A DNA stretch of 64,000 nt, taken from NCBI RefSeq assembly GCF_029784155.1, contig NC_073693.1, positions 140,171,988 to 140,235,987 on the forward strand, in the 5' to 3' direction. Both the position numbers and the translations under genes were made by a program. Of this stretch, positions 24,110 through 36,460 are shown in pieces. The first letter of the stretch is position 1. Each line of letters begins with the position of its first letter. The notes under the pieces are model-generated. The model was not told where the DNA came from. It did not search any database and saw only the letters and a list, made by a program, of their open reading frames with translations. The DNA is from Uranotaenia lowii (taxonomy: Eukaryota; Arthropoda; Insecta; Diptera; Culicidae).

Positions 24110-26096
24110 ACTAGCTGACCCGTTGTGCTTTGCTACACCTTCCGGAAATAAATGTAATTTGTAAAAATTTATTCAAATTTAGATTTTCGAGAGCATTTTT
24201 TTAAATCAAACCTCATAATACTTCAGAACCAACAACTTTGAAATGAGAGCTGCAGCTGCAGTTCTGAATTGCAATTCAAAGATGGTATATATTATTTACT
24301 GAAACTTGAACTCTAAACCCGTTATTCATGATCTGAGATTTGTACTCTGTACCCAAAAAAAAACCTTTTTAAATATGGTCCCTTTTAAAAAGCTCTTTAT
24401 CTTAAATTTACATGGGAGCTCTCCCATCTTTTTCAATTTTGTCCCCCACTGCTTGAAGAAGGTAGGCAAATTAAACCGGCTCTATACCCAAACAGCACCT
24501 ATCATGGTAATGAAAAATATATTAAATTAGTTATGTATGTATTAAATGCAGTGCAAATTTCTTTTTTTTTTTAAATAAATTTACTACGGTAAAAATATAT
24601 ATATATATTTAAAAAAAATATCAGTTGCATCACTAAATAAGTTCTCAGCGTTTTTTTTTCAATTTTCTCTTTGAAAGTCAAATATTCAAAAATGTTGGCA
24701 AAAACAAATTTCTAAGTTTACATTTGTCCCGTATATTGAGGCAAATGTCATTGCAAAGCTTATTTACAGATGCGTCAGAGTAATGGCTTTAAAATGGATT
24801 TAATACGAATTCCTGCTTTTTGTTCTATCAAGTTTCACTGATATATCTGCAGTATTCCTGCAATATAAATTTATGTTTGTTACTCCACTTTTAACGAATG
24901 CTGTTCAAAGGGAATGACCTTCAATTACAAAGACATTTAAGAATTTTCAATAATCGCTTCAGTTTCAACATTCGGAATACCCATTCTGGTCTTTCCAACA
25001 TATTGAATCATTTTGAAAATGAATTTCTTAAAAGTTCGACGTTTGCCCTTGCCCCACCGTGTAAGTTGACAGAAGGGAATATTGTTTTTAACATTTTAAG
25101 GGTATACTAAAAATTTCTCTTAAAAATTTTGCTTCCAGTTGAATATCAGTTCTAAAGTCTCGCTTTTCAAAAACGAAGTGGATCAAAAGTCTCTTTTATG
25201 CAGCCATGTGTCACAAAAACACTTTTCATGTTAAGTACGCACTTGAATTGGTATGTAAGCAAAAAGTACGATGGTTATTTCAGAATTATTTAAAATAAAA
25301 AGCTGCCATCTTCATTTCTAAATTCGTTTCAGTCGTGTATTTGGGCCGAAGTAACAATTTCTAGAAGAAAACATAATTTTTAATTTTTTTTAACAGAAAA
25401 AGTTGAACGTTTGAACATGTTCTAATGTTCCTTGAATGAAAATTCGAATGCTTCCTACATTAACATGAACTAAATATGGAAGTATTTTTCAAATCTTTAA
25501 ATTGGTTTTGATTCGATTGATAAAATACCAATCCGTGTCACATCTAAGCGTCATTCATTTATTACCACGTGCTGTGTACAAATCAAATAAGCAAGAAAAA
25601 AAACACATTTAGGTTGCATATCGCCTCCACGTGTTTGAGAAACAGGCGCCTTATTGTTAAATTTTCCAGCAATCAATGAACAGTGTGCTTTGGTTAGGTA
25701 CTATCCTCTTGCGTCGACGTTTGCTCGTCCATGGAGACGAAAAACAAACCCCAGGTTGAGAAATACGCGCCAAAATATTCCTACTGATCAGTATGCTATG
25801 CCTGGGTTACTTTCCTTTTGCGACGCCTCGACCATAGAGACGAAAAACAAACCACCCAAAGGAAAAAAAAATCTCAAGAAAATGGATGTCATGACTTTAA
25901 TTTGTTTCGAAAAACTACAAATTTTGTATGGAAGCCCCCCCCTTTCTTAAGTCGGATGGAGTTTTGACTATTACAGAAACCATCCCCGGCCTCAAAAACC
26001 CTCAGATGCCAGTTTTGACGATGATCGGTTCAGTAGTTTTGGAGTCTATAGGGAACAGACAGACAGACAAACATTCATTTTTATATATATATAGAT
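24110..26096 (+). repeat. Long dispersed repeat, CTAGCTGACCCG start and (ACAG)n tail, about 2 kb
   Basis: Head CTAGCTGACCCGTTGTGCTT (24111). Tail: GGTTCAGTAGTTTTGGAGTC, then a GACAGACAGACAAACATTCA run and TTTTTATATATATATAGA (ends about 26095). Head and tail of this type are found as old repeats in many insect genomes. Inside, a block with GAGACGAAAAACAAACC occurs twice (25736-25752 and 25836-25852) after CTCGTCCATG or CTCGACCATA. No reverse transcriptase or transposase is readable, so the class is left open. Confidence 0.55.
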
Positions 26097-28740
26097 TATG
26101 ACAAAAGTTGGAAAAAATATAATAAGTAGTCTTATTGCAGCTTTGAAATATCTTTCTCTTATTTCGGAGCCAAACTGATCCGTTCCGCTGACCTAGAAAA
26201 CGTCGAAGGGTGGAATTTTTTCCGGCAAATGAACCGTCACCCCGTCTTCAAATGCCAGACGGGGGTGTGCACATCACGATCATCTTCTATTATTACAGGT
26301 CAACGTAAACAAATCCATTCTCAATAAGCAATCTATCAACTTTGAATGTATGTACCCAATATTGAGAGGGCGCGCGCAACAGAAATTAGTCACATCAACC
26401 GATGATGTTTAAATTTCCTGACAGTGCCAATGTTAGACCTTGTCGATTTCAAGCCAATTTCATAAATAGTTGAACGCGGCGAATCAGGGTTCTAATACAT
26501 AGTTCCACTGTTTAGTTTTATTTTTTAACTTTTCTAAGGCTTCAAAAGTAAATAATTCAGATTTTAAAAAAAAGTAGTCAGTTGTGTACTACATTTTTCG
26601 GTAATGAATTACAACCTAAAGTTAAAAATGTTTTTTTCAAACAACGAATCTTCTTATTAAAACAATTTCACATGGTTTAAATTTTATGTGAATTTTAAAG
26701 TTTAGGCATACAATATCGGTTTCAAGATTTTCCTATCATCGAACTGTCCTACTGGAGTAAATGTTTTGAATCGAACGCAGGAAAAGTCAACTTGAAAGAA
26801 AACAGTCCTTGGTCCTCGAGTTGACGCAGTGAAGCGAAGAAGGAGTAGTGGAGTGGAAAAAGTGGAAAATCGAAGCAAGCGAGGGAACCAAAACCAAAGG
26901 ACTTCGTGAAGCGCGCATATAAACTGGCACAGAAAGAGGACCCGATAATGATGTGTTTAAAGGTTAATTTGTTTTTGTTATTACTTGACAAAGTTGTAAA
27001 CGCTGACACGCCGATTTTGACTGCAGCGCAGCACATCCTTTCTCGTTGGTGTTCATTGGCTTGAAGTTGTTTTTTTTTCTCTTTTCATGGTTTAACAGCA
27101 GACTGATCGGGGGTGTAAAATGTGTGTCATGCTTCCGAGTGTTTGGAAAAGAGCTGGGGAGTTTTCCCTTTTACTGTTGCGTGTTGCATTTCTCTAGGAT
27201 ACGCTAGGTCTGAAGTGACTGATTTATAGGCAAAAAGTTCCAACGTGCAGAAGTAGGTAGGAGGTCATAAAAAATTAAACACCTATAATTTGCAAACAAC
27301 TAATCTGACAAAAAGCTGACTTATAACCTCATTAGGAATTCTCTTTTTATAAATGACATTTTATAAATGAAAATAATATACTCATTGTTGAGAAGAAGAA
27401 AGTTTCAAGAAACTTTTAAATTATCTATTTTTCCGTGGCTTCTTCATATAAGCGCAAGGCAATCAAAGCGAAATTTTAAAGATTCTCATTTTGCCACTGT
27501 ATGTTCGAAAAAAAAAATGAAAAACCAATGAAAAATGCTTCTAATTGCTTTGAATTTAAAAGTGATTTAGTTTTTTTTTATCATTCTGTAATATTCTTCA
27601 GAATAGCGATTCGGAAATAATGTGATATTTTTATCAGAACTAAAATTCATTCCTCATAGTGACTTATAGATAGAAAATTTGTTTTCTACATCCAGATGTG
27701 ATTTGGAAATAAAAAAAAATCAAATATCCTGGATATTAAACTTTATTTATTCTAAAACGCATGAAATCAATTTTTTATCCTTCGTTTCTAACAAAGAATG
27801 TATAAATAAAGGGAAAAAATATTTTTCATTTTATTATATTTTTTTTTAATACGATTTTTGAAAATTGATTTAGGGTGCTAAGAGCCAAAAACGATCAATT
27901 TTGAGTTTATGATGCCAAACGATTCTTCATATTTCAAGCTATATTTGGTGATTTTTTCAGATATTTAGAATTTTATTTAGATACTTTAACGTTCCGGAGA
28001 AAAATAAAAACTTTCGGAAAATATTGAAAACGGCCAGACACAAAAACTTAAAACCGTGTTTTCTCGGAATAAGCTTCTATGCACTTGAACCCCTTTGGCT
28101 CCAAGGGCTTCATTTGAAAAATCATGGAATGAAGGATAAAATTTATGATAGCAAAGAGCAACAAAATTTACATTAAAAAAATTAAAAAAATTGGTTTTAT
28201 TTGATTTGGGAATACAAAAAAAAATTGTGCATTTTTTTTAAATGTAAAATGGTACAAAGATATTGAAAACAAAAGTTTTGAATCAATATTCTCAACTGGA
28301 GGTAAGTTGGACTTCTGATGAAAAATTACAATAGTTTTATTTTTATTTTTTCTAGTGCTACATGTATCCAGATATTTCCCCCATTTTCAAAAAAAAAATT
28401 GCAACCAAAATGAATCTTAGATATTTTTGAAAGTAAAACGTTTTGCAGTCTTTAAGAAATTTTTTAAATGAACTAAAAATTTTAATAATAAATGTCTTAT
28501 TATGCTTTTCATCGAAAATCGGGGCTTGTAATTAAAAGTGTTTCAAAAATTATATTTGAAATTTATTGAAAAAAGACAAATTTAATCCCTTCATTTCAAA
28601 AGGTTAATGTTTATCATTCAACAGGAAATGATATACATTAACGAAAAAATATTAAAAAAAATGTTTTTGACTTTCTATGTTAAAAATGTCCGCTTTAAGT
28701 TAGTTATTTTATGTAAAAAATTAAGAATTGATTTATTATA
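26097..28740. other. AT-rich stretch with a GC-balanced patch at 26750-27060
   Basis: The patch 26750-27060 holds GC-richer, purine-biased sequence with CATATAAACT (about 26915) as a weak TATA-like motif and no supportable ORF. Possible regulatory or UTR sequence. The rest is AT-rich and featureless. Confidence 0.25.
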
Positions 28741-29100
28741 TTAACCTTTTAAAACTGAACCCCGTCTTTAGGCAGGGTAAACTTAAACCGGAATAAGCAA
28801 GCCAATCATTATTTTTACATACTTTTTGCGCAGAATGTTTCAAAACATGTTGATTCATCAATCCATTCTTATGTCAACTCTTTGAAAAGCAGTTGTCAAT
28901 AGCTATGTACATCTAAGAAAAGCTTTAAAGCTTTAGACATCTGTAAATTTGAATATTTTTCGAAAAATTATTATTTTCATAGCATCAGAATTCCTTGGTT
29001 CATGTGTTTTTTTTATCAAAAGTAGTGTTTCTTTTTTGAAAAAAAAAATAGTAATGTAGAAGAAGAAAAATAAACCCCGTCTGAAAGCGGGGTTTGGTAA
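28741..29100. repeat. TTAACC-ended dispersed repeat (copy 1)
   Basis: Begins TTAACCTTTTAAAACTGAACCCCG. It aligns with 36154-36440 over AACCCCG, a GGGT/GGGGTTT block, GCAGAATGTTT, and CTAAGAAAAGC. TTAA next to a CCCT-like end suggests a piggyBac-type TTAA target, but no second end is proven. Confidence 0.5.
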
Positions 29101-30410
29101 AAATGACAGCTAATCAACAAATATGTTCGAAGTTCAAATACCTAAAATGGGATGAATCGAGACTTGGAGGTAAATCGGAACACGAATTGGAAAAAACGTT
29201 CTGATCCAATTATGAAGCAGTTTGCACATTATTACTATCTCCTTTCAGGACCAAAACGATCCTTGATTCATTGCGTAAAAGTAAATATTATTTAAATTTA
29301 CTTTCTGTTGCTTAAAAAAATGTTTACTTAAAGCATAAAAAAATGACAAATTTCATACCATGACAGGTTTTGTTTGGAAACACTCCAAATCGTGATGTAT
29401 CATGTCTGCAAGTTTGATTTACGAAAAAGGATTATTTCAACATGATTCCAGTGTATATAGAAAGACAATTTAAACAGCTTTAATTCGTAACAGTTAGCAA
29501 TATATTCCTTGGGCCCCCTATACGTGGGGTTAATCAAAACATGTAGAAAACATTGTATAATATCCGCTAGGATCGTTGAAAATAATGTAAAACAGAAGAA
29601 AATTTAAACTTTAAAGTTAATCCTAGAAAAATGTTTCATTTTGAAGAAAGAATTTTCTTAACAATTTTTTTCCCCTGGAGTTAGGCACCATCAGTAACAT
29701 TTCTTCGAATTTAAGTGTGAGTGATTAAAAAGGCGATTGCTGGGGATTGGAATAATTAAAAAGTATCTGCAAAACGAAAAACTTCACACTGATTTGTGTT
29801 TTGAATAAAGCCAACTAAAAAAAATTTAGGATTTTTTGTTTGAAAAGATTTTTTAAAAATTTCAAAATGAACAAATTTATTTGTTTAAATCACAGATAAA
29901 ATTTCAACACTGCTGTGATTCAATGAAAACTCTTAATTTCTAGTAATTTCATTTCCTCTTTCTCTTGTATGTTTGAGAATAATGTCTATATTTTTTCAGA
30001 TTTGCCCTTTGTTTTTACAAAAATCGTACTGAATTGCCCGACCATGTGAATACCTGTGGTAGAAATTGTGGTATGCTTTATGTGAAAGATCTTCGTTCTT
30101 TTTAACAATCATTTTGAAGATATCTTGCTCAAATTCAATATCAAATAAGCAATTTCAAACTGATTGGCACCTGTTTCGAACTGTTTGTCTCAGATTTCGC
30201 AGGAACCAAATCTTTTTGATTATAAACGCCCTTGAAGCAACAAGTAATCTGATGTCTTTTCAGTTATTGGTGACATTTCGATAGTCAAAGAGACCACTAC
30301 TTGAAAGACCATAATCTGGTTATATCATACGGTTGAAATTAATAACTCAAAATCATGAAGAATATTAAAATGGAAGAATAAACTCAAGAACAAGAAACTC
30401 AATAGAATAT
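29101..30410. other. AT-rich stretch, nothing recognised
   Basis: No gene or repeat end supported. Confidence 0.3.
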
Positions 30411-30486
30411 CCGACCAAATATTCGGCCGAATATTTGTTTGGCCGAATAGTTGAAAAGGTCAATATTCGGCCGCTCGCCGAAAACC
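30411..30486. repeat. Short palindromic ATTCGGCCGAATA cluster
   Basis: Four to five overlapping ATTCGGCC/GGCCGAAT units in 75 bp. Low-complexity palindromic sequence adjoining the next element. Confidence 0.55.
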
Positions 30487-30841
30487 ACTATAAGGTAGGG
30501 GAGATGAGGGCATAATGGGCACCTTAAGGAAAATGCTTATTTAACCATAGAGAACAGCTGTAATATGTGAATTACATCATTGTTTCGTGTTCCGACACTC
30601 AAATAGTCTATTGTCTAATTGAATGAAACTTGAAAAAGTAGATAAAAACGTTTAAAAATGCATTTTAAAAAATTTTGCCGAAAGCTGAAAACCAGTCACT
30701 GTAGAGGCATAATGAGAAACCCCCCGAGGCAGTATGAGCACCAATAATGAAGGCATAATGAGCATTTTCTGCCGGGGAATCTAGTAGCGAATTCGACTCG
30801 ATGAAGTCAATTGAGTAATAGAGCTACAGCTCAACTTGTAT

Positions 30842-30920
30842 CGTCTGACGATTTGGCCTATTGGTTAGATGTCGGAGAGATAATCAGTAGGCTCGAGTTC
30901 GATTCCTGGTGGAGGTGATT
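30842..30920 (+). ncRNA. tRNA-like (Pol III promoter) module, SINE-derived
   Basis: An A-box-like TGGCCTATTGGTTAGA (30854-30869) and a B-box AGTTCGATTCC (30896-30906) lie about 30 bp apart, followed by an oligo-T run (30920-30929) that would end Pol III transcription. The T-arm pairs only partly and no regular cloverleaf forms, so this is a tRNA-derived module and not a working tRNA gene. Confidence 0.55.
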
Positions 30921-31149
30921 TTTTTTTTCTTCATTTATCATTTATGATCATGATTGCACTAAACGGTGAGGCGTAGATTCATCAAACAAAGCAAAAACAA
31001 AATAATCTAGGTCTGTTTGTAGAATTCAAAGAATTAACACATGTTCATACATTATGTTTCTGGTGTTTTGTTTGACGGATGATGCTTTGATGCTATTAGC
31101 CGTATAATGTAACAATAAAAAAAATCAATCATGAATGGTATGTGCAAAA

Positions 31150-31225
31150 AAAAAAATCCCCTCGGACAGGAATCGAACTCGAGTCAACTGATTACCTCTC
31201 CGACATCTAATCAATAGGCCAAATC
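31150..31225 (-). ncRNA. Mirror copy of the tRNA-like module on the minus strand
   Basis: Same A box (reverse of AATAGGCCA, 31213-31221) and B box (reverse of GGAATCGAACT, 31169-31179), with the A-run at 31146-31156 reading as terminator T. It faces the plus-strand copy, so transcription of the two would converge into the spacer. Confidence 0.55.
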
Positions 31226-31851
31226 GTCAGACGATACAAGTTAAGCTGTAGCTCTATTATTCAGTTGACTTCATCGAGTTGAATTCGCTGCTAGATTCTC
31301 CGGCAGAAAATGCTCAATATGCCTTCATTGAAAGTGCTCTGTTCGCCTCTAGTGAACAAATTAAAGTAAAAACGCGTTTTACAATTGATTAAAGTGAAAA
31401 ATTAAAAATTTTATGATGCTGAAAATTTAGAAACAATGTGTAGATCATGTTGCAGTGCATACATTTCAGATCAAGATGATTTAAAGGTCATAAAAGCTTA
31501 TTTGGTGGTGCTCAAAAATTATAATATTTTCGTCACTTGAGAACCTAGCTGGTTATTATTTAATATTTCTGTAAATATGAAAAGGATATTTCTTTTTTGG
31601 TGAAAAATTAATACTATAGGTAGTACGAAACAAGTCCTCATGAAAATTTGTTCAAGAAAATACGTACTTATGTAGAAAAATGGACTTCTCATTATGCCTC
31701 GGGTGCTCATTATGCCCTCATCTCCCCTACATCTCTACATCAGATACATACATACAGTTTTCAAATCCTACTAAAATTTCGTTTTTCAAGGAATAATTAA
31801 AAAAAAAATTACAACGCATTTAGTTTTTTTTTTGTTTGATTTGCCAAATAA

Positions 31852-31945
31852 AGTGAATAAGTCCGGGCAAAATCCGGACTGTTTCCAAATTTCACATAAA
31901 ATATCCGGGCAAACCCGAATAAAACCGGAAAAACTGGCAACCTTA
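31852..31945. repeat. Right-end fragment of the family D hAT MITE
   Basis: Ends in CTGGCAACCTTA, the family D terminus, with upstream CCGGGCAAA.CCGGA blocks. The left end is absent. The family A hAT copy begins three bases later. Confidence 0.6.
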
Positions 31946-32397
31946 CCGTAGAGGATCCATTCCCCGACGGCCGTTCCCGGGAATCGGGAAATCTTACGAT
32001 CCTTTTCCCGTCAATTCTCGGGATCCCGCGAAAAATTGAAAATGAAGATTTTAACTCCACTGCCTACGAAACCTTATCTTTATGGTATTTTTTAATTTTT
32101 AGGGCAGTAGTATTGCCAAAAAATTATTTTCATTGCCTTAAAAATTCAATTAGCAATTATAAAACCCGAGACCCAAAATATAAGCACTTTAACCGAAAAA
32201 CTTGACTGATTTTTCATTTTTTATGAAGTTGAGAAATACTTTTCACTATCGATCGAAGTTGGTTAGCTAGACTTTTGGTTATTTATCAAATCTCGTATAT
32301 TTTTAGATAACTTAACTTTTGTTTTCTGTATAGAAATTGTTTGGTTTTATTGATTCTTTTGTAAACCTAATTCTAAACTCACTGCCCTCAAATTCCT

Positions 32398-32640
32398 AAA
32401 CCTAACCTAAACTAGTCGAGCTCCGGCCTCTTTCAACCACGTCTTGGGCAAACGACTGTTAAACCGAGAGTGAGTTCAACATACTCAAGAGTGGTAGTAG
32501 ACTACGCGACAACTTTACACGCTGACTACAAGCTCGACTAGCCAGGGCTGTATTCAGACAAGGAGGTTCGGGGTAGAACTAGCGCAGTCTCCTCAAGGCC
32601 TCATGAAGACTCATTCTAGTTTACCCATCCTAGCTTACAC
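32398..32640. other. GC-richer insert of unknown origin inside the family A hAT copy
   Basis: Absent from the 5.9-kb copy and clearly richer in GC than its surroundings. It has a near-inverted pair AACTAGTCGAGCT (32411-32423) and AGCTCGACTAG (32531-32541). No ORF or splice pair is convincing. Could be captured host DNA. Confidence 0.35.
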
Positions 32641-32765
32641 TTTGTCGTTTTTCACTTTTACAAGTTTTAAAACGAAAAAAAAAACATTGTTTAACAGATC
32701 CAATGTATTCACCAGCTTATAAAGAAAAAAAAAGTTCAACTCTAAGCCATATATCTATCAATGCA

Positions 32766-34003
32766 AAGCTTGCTTCATTTAGAATTGGAACAAATTTTTG
32801 TGCATATTGTGGCGCTCCTGGTGGATGGACTTGGAAGTTCTTGACACCCACGTGTCGAGATTTTTTTTGATTTTCGACATTCCGCAAATCGACTGAAATT
32901 TTTAAACAATCAAAATGGAAGTCGAAAGAAGGGAAAACATTGTACACTGTTATTTGGAAAATCCATTGTGGTCTGCATTTAGGCTAGCTAAACAGCTGAA
33001 ATTGCCCAGAAAAAATGTATCCATAGAGCGTTATCAAACGGTAAAAGGAAACATTGACGACGATTCGGAAGCCTCAAGCCAATCGTTGGAGTGGAACTGT
33101 CCACCGGAAACTGCGTCGTAGGATTTTGAAGACGCTTAAGAGGAATCCCAATCTGACGGGTCGTGATTTGGTCGGAAAATTCGGAGCTTCTCATAGTACC
33201 TTGAGGAGAACTCGACACTGGGAAGGAATCAAGTCGTATAAAGATAGAAAACAGCCAAATCGGGCCATAAACAGAATAGTGTGGCCAATATCCGTGTTCG
33301 GAAGCTACACGACCTGGTGCTGACCAAGTTCGACGGGTGTCTTCTGATGGGCGATGAATCCTACGTCAAGACTTACTTCGGGAAAATCCCAGGTCAAAAA
33401 TTTTACTTGGCAACGGCTCGGGGGAATTTTCCAGCCAAATTAAAATTTGTTTTTTCCGACAAGTTTGCACGAAAATTTATGATATAGCAGGTCATTTGCA
33501 GCTGTGACAAAAAAACGAAAGTTTTTGTTACAAATAAGACAATGACGTCGGAACTATACCAAAAAGAGTGTCTCCAAAAACAAATTTTGCCGCTCATTCG
33601 ATCCCACGGCTATCCCGTAATGTTTTCGCCAGATTTGGCAAGCTGTCAATGGTATGCAAAGAATGGGGTCCAGTTTGTTACGTTCAGTTCCGCCATATTG
33701 AGAACTACAGGGCAATCATGAAGAGGAGACTCAAGGCAAAGGAAAAGGTTGTCAAATACATCAATCAGATGACGACCTGATGGAATAAGATAGCTAAAAC
33801 GATGGACGAAGAATATGCGGCGCGCCTAATAAGCCGTGTTAGAGTAAAAACTCGAGATTTCCATCGAAACCGCGACGAATAATTTTATCCGTATTTTTTC
33901 TTAAAAGTATGAAGAAAATGATAAATTTGTATGAAAAAAGATCTGGAATCCAATAATAAATAACTAAAATTGTTTTTGTTCCAATTCTATCTGAAGCAAG
34001 CTT
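32766..34003 (+). mobile_element. Tc1/mariner-like transposon (second lineage), 1238 bp, nested in hAT
   Basis: Inverted ends AAGCTTGCTTCATTTAGAAT and ATTCTATCTGAAGCAAGCTT. TA is intact on the right (34004-34005) and mutated on the left. It holds a frame-broken transposase. The ends and sequence differ from the 10.2-kb element, so this is a separate lineage. Confidence 0.8.
32915..33881 (+). pseudogene. Tc1/mariner-like transposase, multiply frameshifted
   Basis: Start MEVERRENIVHCYLENPLWS (32915) leads into a DNA-binding part that continues in a second frame (RRRILKTLKRNPNLTGRDLV, about 33117-33176). The catalytic core resumes in a third frame with LMGDESYVKTYFGKIPGQKF (first Asp), is cut by TAG at 33487, and continues with MFSPDLASCQW (second Asp). 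The Glu-bearing block survives only as a decayed HIENYRAIMKRRL (33697-33735). At least three frame changes and one stop; not functional. Confidence 0.8.
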
Positions 34004-34183
34004 TAGAACTATTATTTTCTTTGCTCAATTTGATCCATTTTTGATTTATATCGTGTATATTTTTTTATTGGCATCGGGAATTCCCGGGACATTTAAGCAT
34101 TTCCCGGGATTTGGGAATTCCAAATTATTTTATTTCCAGTATTTCCGGTTGGAAAATCCTGGGTAGGACAGTCTAGTATACCG

Positions 34184-36153
34184 AATTATAAATTTTCATA
34201 GAAGTTCCAGCGTTTTCATGGTTTTAAAACGGTTCCCCCCCCCGGAGGACCACGCTTGGATATAAATGACATGCAGCCACCAAACCATGCAACAATCATC
34301 AAACACATCAGGTATATTTTTGGTAGGAAATAAAAAAGGTTTGTAAATATTTCAATGACTAGAGTTCACGTATCGATTTTTATTCACCGTTGATTTCATA
34401 GGTAAAGATTTGTTTTCCAAATTTGATTACTGATTAAATATTGTAAAAATGGTATTGTGTTGTCTTTTAAGGTGTTGTTTGTGAATGCATTTGAAAGCTT
34501 CCCTAAAAAACGACTATTTGTGGTTGAATATACAAGTAGGTTTTAATATAATGAAGGTTTAGAATATGCGATTGTTACATTGCTATTTTGTACATTTTGA
34601 ACACTTACATAAAAATCCACCATATGTTTTACTCGTGAATATCCTTAGCACTGTCACGTAATCCGAAATTAATCTCATTTAAAAAATATTCTTCGAAACT
34701 CCTTTTAATCACTAGATTTATTCAGTTGAATAACACTTAACGACTTTTCATTAAGATAGTTAAAAATAAGATAACACCACTTAACCTCTAATATGCTTCA
34801 TTAAATTGATTTGTCAGTTTACAAGTATTTTTTAGATTTCCTTCCTTATATTGAACGACAATTCCCATCTTCCATTAACACATAATCCAAAAAGCTTTGA
34901 CACATCCTTGAATGAAAGCACCGGACCTTTTCCACTAGATAAGAGAAGAAGGCTTTTCGTTAGAACTTTCCAGCGAGCGCCGCACAGTCAATGAACCGAA
35001 ATCGACTGACGGGCACCGCGTGGAAAACCTTGTTTTATGTTCTAGCCGCGTTGTTGGAAAAGCGCGCGCTGCCTGTGTTCCCATTGAGTAAACAAAGGAC
35101 TCACCCAACCAATCGCCAATCAACCGACGGACTGACGAATGAATGATGCGCCACATCGTCTAAGCCAGTCAGTTCGGCCCACAACAAAAAACGCCCAAGT
35201 TAGAAGCGATGAATGGAAAACCCAGTCAGTAGTTTTTTGTTCCTTTTATTGCTACACGGAGTCCTGGGCTGGGCGCCTCGATCCGCACCCTTCATCAATG
35301 GCCGGGCTCAAAGTTGATGGATAGAATTGGCCAAGGGCCTACAGCAGCGCTATTTTTAGGCGCCAGCTAATAAAGATAACAGCCGCGAGCAAGCTCATGG
35401 ATAGTTTTTTGTATCTTTTTTAGGACCCGCGGGGGCTAAGCCATATACAAGTTATTTCTCAATGAACTCATCCTGACGAATCGGATAGCTAGCAGCTGAG
35501 CCCAGGATGGCGTGGTGATCACACTATTTTTAGAGCTTCGGTTCGGTTCTCGGAAAATCTCTCTCGTTGGTCGTAAAATGTAAATTTATTTCGCGAAGCT
35601 TATCGTGGAAATGGAATTATAGTTTATCTAGCAGCAGCAACGCTCAGCAAAGAACTATAGCTACTTATCAAGGGAGCTGTTTTTTTTTGAAGAAAAAAGC
35701 GCGGCCGTTGCTGGGAAGTTTATGGGATGTTCACGAATTTGAACATCATCCATCAGACGACGATAGGAGTTAATCAAGTGGAAAGAGTGATTTTATTTGA
35801 ATCCAATTTTCGAAATTGAAAAAAATGTAAAGCGGAAAACTTTTAGAACACTGTTCTTTTAGCTTTCAAACAAAAGGTCTTTTAGCAATGCGACCAGAAG
35901 GGTTATAACTAATAATTTTACAATTTTGAATTAAAATGTTTATATGTATTTTCTGAATCTGCCTTTTCCTCAAAGCTGTCTGTCTATGTCAAAAAAAAAA
36001 AATTGTCATTCGTATAAGTCCCTTTTTACCCTCCCTCATTTTTTAGAAAGTGTTAAGCTAGTCAAACAGTTGTAAGCCCAAAAAAAATGTTTGGCCTTAA
36101 AAAACTCAAAAGTATAAACCATTTAAACATTTTTTTTTTTACAAAGTTTGAGC
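34184..36153. other. Non-coding stretch with a GC-balanced core at 34920-35770
   Basis: 34920-35770 is GC-richer, lacks inverted-repeat ends and may be a promoter or 5' UTR region of an unseen gene (see the initiator entry). No ORF there looks protein-like. The flanks are AT-rich and featureless. Confidence 0.3.
35169..35202 (+). promoter_or_regulatory. Candidate initiator plus downstream promoter element
   Basis: TCAGTT (35169-35174) fits the arthropod initiator with A at 35171 as +1. AGTTA at +28 to +32 (35198-35202) fits the DPE consensus RGWYV at its exact required spacing. No TATA box is evident upstream, as usual for DPE promoters. Both motifs are short, so chance is possible. Confidence 0.22.
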
Positions 36154-36440
36154 TTAACCCTCTAGTGTCCAACCCCGCATTCAGAAGGGGTTTGCAGAAA
36201 ACGGCATAAAACCGTAGCCAAGTCTTATTTACTTTATAAGCAGAATGTTTAACAAATATGTTAATCTAACAACATTGTCGAGAGCTGCAGCTAAGAAAAG
36301 CATAAAAACATAAGATTAACTGGAAATGGACCTAATTTTCGTAAAATTATTTGTTTTATTTGGTTGTCATAGAAATATGCTTTCATAAGTTTTTCGATCT
36401 AAAAAAAACAAATCCCAAATATATTAAAACAAATATACCC
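36154..36440. repeat. TTAACC-ended dispersed repeat (copy 2)
   Basis: Starts TTAACCCTCTAGTGTCCAAC and aligns with 28741-29020. The TTAA|CCCTCTAG junction resembles piggyBac-type MITE ends. Confidence 0.5.
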
Positions 36441-36460
36441 CACTGTCAGCCTTCCCCATA

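Larger units (their letters stand above)
30747..31330. repeat. Inverted repeat with 185-bp arms inside the 30.5-kb element
   Basis: Left arm 30747-30929 and right arm 31145-31330 are reverse complements with few mismatches; shared blocks include GAAGGCATAATGAGCATTTT, GTATCGTCTGACGATTTGGC and TCTAATC. The spacer is about 215 bp. Each arm includes one tRNA-like module. Confidence 0.85.
30498..31727. mobile_element. TA-target element with GGGGAGATGAGGG ends (copy 2), 1230 bp
   Basis: Left end GGGGAGATGAGGGCATAATG and, inverted, CATTATGCCCTCATCTCCCC, between TA (30496-30497 and 31728-31729). The motif GGGCATAATGGGCACC recurs inside each end. The middle holds a second, separate inverted repeat of about 185 bp per arm carrying tRNA-like modules (next entries). 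Confidence 0.8.
31949..34175. mobile_element. Second copy of hAT family A, inverted relative to copy 1, carrying insertions
   Basis: Left end TAGAGGATCCATTCCCCGAC matches the inverted right end of the 5.9-kb copy, including GTTCCCGGGAATCGGGAAAT. The right end GGAAAATCCTGGGTAGGACAGTCTA matches its inverted left end. The flanking octamers CCTTACCG and GTATACCG agree at five of eight positions, consistent with an old mutated duplication. It has gained a GC-richer block (32398-32640) of unknown origin and a Tc1/mariner at 32766. Confidence 0.75.

Noticed and set aside
30842..30920. Functional tRNA gene
   Set aside because: Pol III boxes are present but the stems do not pair into a cloverleaf, and the unit is mirrored inside a transposon.
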